From an uncultured Collinsella sp. (GTDB lineage Bacteria; Actinomycetota; Coriobacteriia; Coriobacteriales; Coriobacteriaceae): a stretch of DNA of 7,087 nt. Below are positions 1 to 4,608 of this stretch, one piece after another (the stretch's first letter is position 1; every line of letters starts with the position of its first letter). The notes under the pieces are model-generated. The model had not been told where the DNA came from. It made no database searches and saw only the letters and a program-made list of their open reading frames with translations. A program made the position numbers and the translations under genes. Location: positions 1 through 7,087 of the forward strand of contig CABVAS010000082.1 in the NCBI GenBank assembly GCA_902496375.1, given 5' to 3'.

Positions 1-14
1 ACGCTTGAACTGAG

Positions 15-46
15 AAGGGGGAGGCCTCGCGGCCTCCCCCTTTTTT
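15..46 (+). terminator. Intrinsic terminator of the upstream gene
   Basis: A perfect 10 bp GC-rich stem (17-26 pairing with 31-40) closes a TCGC loop and is followed at once by six T residues (41-46). Two further A-T pairs (15-16 with 41-42) can extend the stem. The T tract lies on the + side, so it ends a + strand transcript entering from the left; the minus-strand side has no comparable T run. It separates the acpS operon from whatever lies upstream. Confidence 0.92.
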
Positions 47-96
47 GCGTTTACGGGATTGTGTCTCACATAGTAGCTGTGTTTTATAACCCTCGT

Positions 97-126
97 TTGT
101 CGCATCTTCTGTGAACGGGCTACAAT
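97..126 (+). promoter_or_regulatory. Sigma70-type promoter of the acpS operon
   Basis: TTGTCG at 97-102 (4 of 6 to TTGACA) and TACAAT at 121-126 (5 of 6 to TATAAT) are separated by 18 bp. Transcription would start near 132-134, leaving a leader of about 22-24 bases before the acpS ATG. It lies downstream of the terminator at 15-46 and is the only good promoter ahead of the six tightly packed genes, so it probably drives all of them. A second -10-like hexamer, TATAAC at 85-90, lacks a well-placed -35 and is less convincing. No operator or riboswitch was recognised in 47-155. Confidence 0.7.
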
Positions 127-145
127 AACTTAGTCTGTGCGATAT

Positions 146-153
146 GGAGGTGA
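146..153 (+). promoter_or_regulatory. Strong ribosome binding site deciding the acpS start
   Basis: GGAGGTGA is an extended match to the 16S anti-Shine-Dalgarno and ends two bases before the ATG at 156; its GGAGG core is five bases from that ATG. An in-frame ATG at 144 overlaps this site and would put the SD inside the coding region, so 156 is the better start. Confidence 0.85.
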
Positions 154-155
154 AC

Positions 156-695
156 ATGGCTGAAGCTGGTATCGGCGTTGATATCGTCGAGATTTCCCGC
201 ATGAAATCAATTCTTGAAAAGACGCCGTCGTTTGCTCGGCGTGTGTTTACCGAAGAAGAGCGTGCGTATTGCGATACATCATCGCGTCCCGCTGCTCACT
301 ATGCGAGCCGCTTTGCTTCGCGCGAGGCGGTACTTAAAGCTCTCGGCACGGGTTTTAGTCAAGGCGTGGGTCGCAAGGATGTTTCGGTTACGCGTGATAA
401 ACTCGGCAAACCGAAGGCGCTGCTTTCGGGCCGTGCTCTCGAGATCGCTCAAGAACTGGGTGTTGTTGAGGTCGCTCTTTCCATTACGCTTACAGGAGAC
501 TTGGCCGTTGCGAATGCCATCGCGATTACCGAAGATGCTCGGCCTAAGCCAAAAGAGGAAAAGGTGAGCACCAAGAAACGCGTAGCGCAGACATTTAAAG
601 AGGCTCGCTCTGTTTTAGATGAGCTTGAGCAGCTGCAGAATTCAGCATTGACGGAGCACCTGGGCGATGCTTCGCAAGATACGCTAGGAGCATAG
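156..695 (+). CDS. acpS: Holo-[acyl-carrier-protein] synthase with C-terminal extension
   Basis: AcpS moves 4'-phosphopantetheine from coenzyme A to a serine of apo-acyl carrier protein, activating cytosolic fatty acid synthesis. The protein is 179 residues from the ATG at 156, chosen for its SD at 146-153. Seen: the N-terminal GIGVDIVEI motif with the metal-binding Asp9, and RFASREAVLKALGTG (residues 52-66) with Glu57 and Lys61, the usual catalytic positions. The AcpS fold ends near residue 124, which fits the normal length of about 120. Residues 125-179 are an extra tail rich in Lys, Glu and Ala, probably helical, of unknown role. The usual His in the C-terminal SITHT-like strand is Leu112 here (SITLT). 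First gene of the operon; its stop codon abuts the nnr start with no gap. The family call is secure. Normal activity is inferred, given the His change. Confidence 0.93.
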   Translation: MAEAGIGVDIVEISRMKSILEKTPSFARRVFTEEERAYCDTSSRPAAHYASRFASREAVLKALGTGFSQGVGRKDVSVTRDKLGKPKALLSGRALEIAQELGVVEVALSITLTGDLAVANAIAITEDARPKPKEEKVSTKKRVAQTFKEARSVLDELEQLQNSALTEHLGDASQDTLGA

Positions 696-2312
696 ATGAA
701 ACCGGTTTTGAGTACCGAAGAAGTCGTTCGTCTCGAGGATATCATCGAACGCGAAGGGACTTCGAAGGCCGAGCTTATGGAGCTAGCGGGTGAGTTTGCC
801 GCCAACGAGGTCTTGAAGCTCAATCCCGATCGGGTTCTCGTTCTGGTCGGTTTTGGTAATAATGGCGGCGACGGTTGGGTTGCCGCCGATATCCTGAGCC
901 ATAAGGGTGTGGACGTGGATATCGTTTCTCCGGTTGAGCCGGATGAGATTCCTGCTGCTCTGGCACGTCATGTTGCTCGTCGTACTGCCGGCCGCGATGT
1001 GCACGTTTGCGTCGGCCCCTCGCGTGACGAACTCGAGGTTTTGATCGATAAGGCCGATGTTGTTGTCGATGCCATTTTTGGTACCGGTTTCCACGGAAAT
1101 CTGCGTGCGCCGTTCTCCATCTGGATTCCTACGGTCAATGAATGCGCCGATTGTGTCGTATCCATTGATGTTCCCTCGGGCCTGAATGCCGAGACGGGCG
1201 TTGTTGATGACGACTGCATTCGTGCCGAGCATACGGTGACGATGATTGCGCCCAAGATTGGTCTGTATAGCGCTGATGGTCCTGAGTATGCTGGCGATTT
1301 GATCTGCGGCAATCTTTACGACCGTCTTGACGAGGTCATCGATGATGTCGACCACGCCGCCGAGATTGTCGAGCCCGGTGACTTAGTTGATTACTTTGCC
1401 CCACTACCTACGAATATCGATAAGTATTCCCGTGGCTCTGTGCTTATTGTCGCCGGATCTGCGCAATATCCTGGTGCTGCCATTATGGCGGCCAAGTCTG
1501 CAGCTCGCGCGGGTGCTGGTTACGTGGCAGTCGCGGCTCCTGACGCCTGCGCCAATCTTATTCGCATGGCACTTCCTTCGATTCCCGTCTTTGCTATTCC
1601 GTCTGATTCCCGCGGCTCCTTTGGCGCCGCTGCGCGCATGACTGTGTGCGAGATTGCAAAGAAGTACAGCTGTGTGCTGTGCGGTCCCGGTATGACGACA
1701 TCTGCCGGCGCTATGCAGGTGGTTTCGGGCTTGCTCGAGCTTGATGTGCCGCTTATCTTGGACGCCGATGCACTCAACTGCCTTGCTAAGATTGCCATTG
1801 ACGGTATTGATAGTAATCCCGAGATGTATCGTCGCGAGCAGCCGTTGGTTATGACGCCGCACTATCGTGAACTTTCGCGTCTGGTTGCCGGTGACGAGGT
1901 GAACGACCTTGGTACTGCGATTGCAGCCGCGCAGAAGGTTGTCTGGGCTGCAGGCTCTGACAATCTGGTGGTCATTGCCAAGGGGCCGACGACGGCTATC
2001 TGTGGCGTTGAGCGTGTGCTGCTGCCGCTCTCGGGTCCGGCTTCTCTGGCAACTGCCGGTTCGGGTGATGTTCTCGCGGGTATTTTGGCCGGCACGCTTG
2101 CCACCATGCGCGACGAGATGGATCGTTGGGAGCTGCTGTATTCGTACGCCGTCGCACTTCACAGCTACGCCGGTTTTGCCGCGGCGACGGAGTATGGTGA
2201 GAAGAGCGTCATCGCGACCGATCTTATCGACTTGATCGGTCCGGCCATGGAACTGGCGGCAAAGGATGCGCTCGAAGATCTGGGAATCATGGACGAAGGG
2301 TCGGATGACTAA
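696..2312 (+). CDS. nnr: Bifunctional NAD(P)HX epimerase / ADP-dependent NAD(P)HX dehydratase
   Basis: This cytosolic metabolite-repair enzyme restores NADH and NADPH that have become hydrated. The N-terminal YjeF_N domain epimerises R-NADHX to S-NADHX, and the C-terminal ribokinase-like domain dehydrates the S form using ADP. Seen in 538 residues: GFGNNGGDG at 52-60, VDAIFGTGFHG at 124-134 with Asp125, and SIDVPSG at 156-162 with Asp158 for the epimerase; then KYSRGSVLIVAG at 243-254, CGPGM at 329-333, LDADALN at 355-361 and the AGSGDVLAG loop at 454-462 with the expected catalytic Asp458 for the dehydratase. The usual TPHxGE motif reads TPHYRE at 387-392, with Arg replacing Gly. Full length for a two-domain Nnr. 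It starts directly after the acpS stop with AGGAG at 686-690, five bases upstream. acpS-nnr-alr adjacency is common in bacteria and supports the call. Confidence 0.95.
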   Translation: MKPVLSTEEVVRLEDIIEREGTSKAELMELAGEFAANEVLKLNPDRVLVLVGFGNNGGDGWVAADILSHKGVDVDIVSPVEPDEIPAALARHVARRTAGRDVHVCVGPSRDELEVLIDKADVVVDAIFGTGFHGNLRAPFSIWIPTVNECADCVVSIDVPSGLNAETGVVDDDCIRAEHTVTMIAPKIGLYSADGPEYAGDLICGNLYDRLDEVIDDVDHAAEIVEPGDLVDYFAPLPTNIDKYSRGSVLIVAGSAQYPGAAIMAAKSAARAGAGYVAVAAPDACANLIRMALPSIPVFAIPSDSRGSFGAAARMTVCEIAKKYSCVLCGPGMTTSAGAMQVVSGLLELDVPLILDADALNCLAKIAIDGIDSNPEMYRREQPLVMTPHYRELSRLVAGDEVNDLGTAIAAAQKVVWAAGSDNLVVIAKGPTTAICGVERVLLPLSGPASLATAGSGDVLAGILAGTLATMRDEMDRWELLYSYAVALHSYAGFAAATEYGEKSVIATDLIDLIGPAMELAAKDALEDLGIMDEGSDD

Positions 2313-2314
2313 TC

Positions 2315-3460
2315 ATGAATAAAGCCGATTTGACGCGCTGGTCCTGGGTCGAGATCGACCGCGGGGCGCTCCGTCGCAACACGAGGGCCTATAAGAACTT
2401 GCTGAATCCACGTCAGCGCCTGTGCTGCGTGGTCAAGGCCGATGCTTATGGTCATGGAGCTGTTGAGTGCGCCAAGATCATGTATTCGGCCGGTGCCGAC
2501 ATGTTTGCCGTGGCGACGGTTAACGAGGGCGTTGAGCTCCGACAGGGCGGGATTACGAAACCCATCCTCATCCTAAGCGAGCCGCCTATCGAGGCCATTC
2601 CGACGTTGCTCGAGTTTGATATCATGCCTTCGGTCTATACGTCTGATTTTGCTCTTGCGTATGGCGAATGTGCCGTCGCGGCGGGCAAAGTGGGCAAGTA
2701 TCATCTCGCCATCGAGACGGGCATGAATCGTATCGGCGTTCACTACACGCAGGTGCTCGACTTTGTCCGCGGTATAAATTTCCATCGCGGTATTCAGTGC
2801 GACGGCGTATTTACGCACTTCGCCACGGCCGATGAACCTTCGGGCTGGGACTACAAGCTGCAGTGTCAACGCTTTACCGAGGCCGTTCAGGCCATTAAGG
2901 ATGCGGGTTTTGAGTGCGGTATCGTGCACTGCGCCAACACGCCGTCCTCGATGCTTGACCCCTCGATGCATTTTGATATGATCCGCGCCGGCGTTGGCTT
3001 GTATGGCATGCAGCCGTGCGAGCTGAGTGGCCGCGTGATGCAGCTTGATCCCGTTATGAGCGTCCATGCGCGTGTGACGCGCGTGGCACACCCTGCGATG
3101 GGTGAGGGCGTGGGCTACGGTTTTACCTACCGCGTACCGCGTACGCGCGTTCAGATCTGCACGCTGCCGATCGGTTATGCCGATGGCCTATCGCGTACGC
3201 TTTCCAATCGTATGGATGTGCTGTATCGCGGCGAGCGTGTGCATCAGGTTGGCAATATCTGCATGGACCAGTTTATGGTCGCCATTCAGTCCAACCCGGC
3301 ACACGAGATTCCCGAGGCCGAGTATGGTGACGAGATGATCATTGTCGGCCGCGATGGCGATGCCGAGATCACTATGGACGAGATGGCCCGACTGCGCGGA
3401 ACGATTAACTACGAGGTCGCCTGCGGCTTTGGCATGCGTCTCGACAAGGTCTACGTGTAG
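2315..3460 (+). CDS. alr: Alanine racemase (PLP-dependent)
   Basis: Alr interconverts L- and D-alanine in the cytosol, supplying D-Ala for peptidoglycan. The 381 residues match the family's usual length. Seen: VVKADAYGHG at 39-48 with the PLP Schiff-base Lys41; ETGMNRIG at 134-141 with Arg139; IRAGVGLYG at 223-231 with Arg224, the expected partner of the pyridine nitrogen; VGYGFTY at 266-272 with the second catalytic base Tyr268 in the C-terminal beta domain; and NICMDQ at 314-319. The lysine that is carbamylated in well-studied homologues (HLKxDTGM) is Ala132 here (HLAIETGM). The ATG lies two bases after the nnr stop. The only SD-like element, AAGGG at 2296-2300, is 14 bases away, so translation probably depends on coupling to nnr. 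With both catalytic bases present, an active racemase is expected. Confidence 0.96.
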   Translation: MNKADLTRWSWVEIDRGALRRNTRAYKNLLNPRQRLCCVVKADAYGHGAVECAKIMYSAGADMFAVATVNEGVELRQGGITKPILILSEPPIEAIPTLLEFDIMPSVYTSDFALAYGECAVAAGKVGKYHLAIETGMNRIGVHYTQVLDFVRGINFHRGIQCDGVFTHFATADEPSGWDYKLQCQRFTEAVQAIKDAGFECGIVHCANTPSSMLDPSMHFDMIRAGVGLYGMQPCELSGRVMQLDPVMSVHARVTRVAHPAMGEGVGYGFTYRVPRTRVQICTLPIGYADGLSRTLSNRMDVLYRGERVHQVGNICMDQFMVAIQSNPAHEIPEAEYGDEMIIVGRDGDAEITMDEMARLRGTINYEVACGFGMRLDKVYV

Positions 3461-3463
3461 GAG
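3459..3463 (+). promoter_or_regulatory. Ribosome binding site deciding the glycosylase start
   Basis: AGGAG begins inside the alr stop codon (TAG, 3458-3460) and ends five bases before the ATG at 3469. The next in-frame ATG at 3478 would be 14 bases away, so 3469 is preferred. Sharing the stop codon suggests coupling to alr translation. Confidence 0.7.
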
Positions 3464-3468
3464 CCGCT

Positions 3469-4089
3469 ATGGGCGTCATGCACATCCCCGGCCATACCCA
3501 TCAGGCACCACGTGAGGTCGCACTCGAGGAAATTGAGGCCGTTCTGGGCGATTGTCACCTCTGCCAGCTCTACCAGTCGCGTCACAATATCGTGTTTGGC
3601 GTGGGAAACCCCCGCGCTCGCGTGATGTTTATTGGTGAGGCACCGGGCCGCAATGAGGATTTGCAGGGCGAGCCCTTTGTGGGGGCGGCAGGCGAGGACC
3701 TCAACGGCATTTTGTCGCTGGCGGGGCTCAAACGCGAAGACGTCTACATTGCCAACGTGCTTAAGTGCCGCCCGCCGGGAAACCGCAATCCGCGCCCCGA
3801 GGAAGTGCTGGCTTGCTCACCGTTTTTGCGCGAGCAGATTCGAAGCATCTGGCCCGATATCATCGTGACGCTCGGCAACCCCGCAACGCACTTTGTGCTC
3901 AAGACCGAGATTGGCATTACCAAGCTGCGCGGCAGGTTCCATCAGATGGGGCACTTTGTGGTGATGCCGACGTTTCATCCTGCGGCGGCGCTGCGCAATC
4001 CGGCGTGGCAGGAGTTGCTGGAGGAAGACTTTAAGATGCTGGGCGACTATCTGGAGCGACACCCCGCGCCAGAGGGTGCCTCGGAATAA
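3469..4089 (+). CDS. udg: Family 4 uracil-DNA glycosylase with iron-sulfur cluster
   Basis: This base-excision repair enzyme cuts uracil out of DNA after cytosine deamination or dUTP misincorporation. The 206 residues fit the family 4 (UDGa-like) subgroup. Seen: four cysteines placed to hold a 4Fe-4S cluster, Cys29 and Cys32 (CHLC) plus Cys100 (LKCRPP) and Cys116 (CX15C); motif 1 GEAPGRNED at 57-65; EPFVGAAG at 68-75; NVLKCRPPGNRNP at 96-108; and the C-terminal active-site motif HPAAALRNP at 170-178. The N-terminal ten or so residues are not conserved-looking and may be dispensable. It sits between alr and tsaE, where many actinobacteria have no gene. It could be labelled phage SPO1 DNA polymerase-related protein in older annotations, but the cysteines and both motifs favour glycosylase. 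Confidence 0.93.
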   Translation: MGVMHIPGHTHQAPREVALEEIEAVLGDCHLCQLYQSRHNIVFGVGNPRARVMFIGEAPGRNEDLQGEPFVGAAGEDLNGILSLAGLKREDVYIANVLKCRPPGNRNPRPEEVLACSPFLREQIRSIWPDIIVTLGNPATHFVLKTEIGITKLRGRFHQMGHFVVMPTFHPAAALRNPAWQELLEEDFKMLGDYLERHPAPEGASE

Positions 4090-4101
4090 TAAGGAGCATA
4101 T

Positions 4102-4608
4102 ATGTCCCTGGAGCGCCTGGGGGTAGGTATTTATAAAACGGCTTGCTCTGCTGATACGGAGCATTTTGGCGAGCTGGTTGCGCCGTGCCTGGAAGATGGT
4201 GATGTGCTGATCTTGACCGGCGGCCTCGGGGTGGGCAAAACCCACTTTACCAAGGGCGTTTCGCGTGGTCTGGGCGACGGTCATATGGTCACGAGCCCCA
4301 CATTTGCACTCATGGCTGTTCATGACCAGGGGCGTATTCCTCTGTTCCACTTTGACCTGTACCGTCTGGAGCATGCTTACGAGCTCGAGGATACGGGCAT
4401 TTTCGATGTACTGGGCTATGAGGGTGCCTGTCTGTTGGAGTGGGGCGAACAGTTCCAGGACGAACTGACAGACGAGTATCTTTCGCTAACGCTTAAGCGT
4501 GATGAGAACGATAGCGACGTGCGAATGATAACGCTCGAGGCGCACGGCGAGCGCGCAGCGAAGCTTTCCGATTTGATTGATAAGGCTGTACAAGATGAGC
4601 TTGCATAA
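4102..4608 (+). CDS. tsaE: tRNA t6A biosynthesis ATPase TsaE
   Basis: TsaE is the P-loop ATPase that binds the TsaB-TsaD heterodimer and supports repeated rounds of t6A37 formation on tRNAs reading ANN codons. The 168 residues are close to family length. Seen: Walker A GGLGVGKT at 40-47 with Lys46 and Thr47; the switch-like TSPTF at 64-68; HFDLYRLE at 83-90, the family signature with the metal-linked Asp85; and LLEWGEQF at 111-118. Residues 130 onward are acidic and less conserved. The ATG has AAGGAG at 4091-4096, five bases upstream, 12 bases after the glycosylase stop. Its last 14 bases overlap the start of the gene for its own partner proteins, consistent with coupled synthesis of the complex. 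Older names are YjeE and 'ATP-binding cell wall protein'; the t6A role is now the accepted one. Confidence 0.95.
   Translation: MSLERLGVGIYKTACSADTEHFGELVAPCLEDGDVLILTGGLGVGKTHFTKGVSRGLGDGHMVTSPTFALMAVHDQGRIPLFHFDLYRLEHAYELEDTGIFDVLGYEGACLLEWGEQFQDELTDEYLSLTLKRDENDSDVRMITLEAHGERAAKLSDLIDKAVQDELA
4582..4585 (+). promoter_or_regulatory. Weak ribosome binding site for the tsaB-rimI-tsaD fusion
   Basis: AAGG lies within the tsaE coding region, nine bases before the ATG at 4595. An in-frame TTG at 4577 lies upstream of this site and has no SD of its own that I can see. The ATG gives a protein beginning MSLHNDYALVVALDTST, already long for a TsaB N-terminus, so 4595 is preferred. The site is short, and coupling to tsaE probably matters. 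Confidence 0.5.

Noticed and set aside
2..13. Possible 3' end of an upstream + strand gene (in-frame TGA at 11-13)
   Set aside because: The position just before the terminator is suggestive, but three codons cannot support a gene call.
61..81. CACA/TGTG inverted repeat upstream of the promoter as an operator
   Set aside because: Only four base pairs, which is too short to distinguish from chance.
85..90. TATAAC as a second -10 element for the operon
   Set aside because: The hexamer matches 5 of 6, but the nearest TTG-type -35 (59-64) gives a 20 bp spacer, so it is weaker than the promoter at 97-126.
144..155. Upstream in-frame ATG at 144 as the acpS start
   Set aside because: It overlaps the strong GGAGGTGA site that serves the ATG at 156 and has no SD of its own. 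AcpS proteins normally begin within a few residues of GIGVDI.
783..1355. Long minus-strand open frames, such as 783-1355, 1404-2162, 4493-5383 and 5954-6676
   Set aside because: They lie opposite well-supported genes, show no recognisable domain, and have the low-complexity Arg/His/Ala-rich look of shadow frames.
4577..4594. TTG at 4577 as the start of the tsaB-rimI-tsaD gene
   Set aside because: It would add six residues not typical of TsaB and lies upstream of the AAGG site that is correctly spaced for the ATG at 4595.
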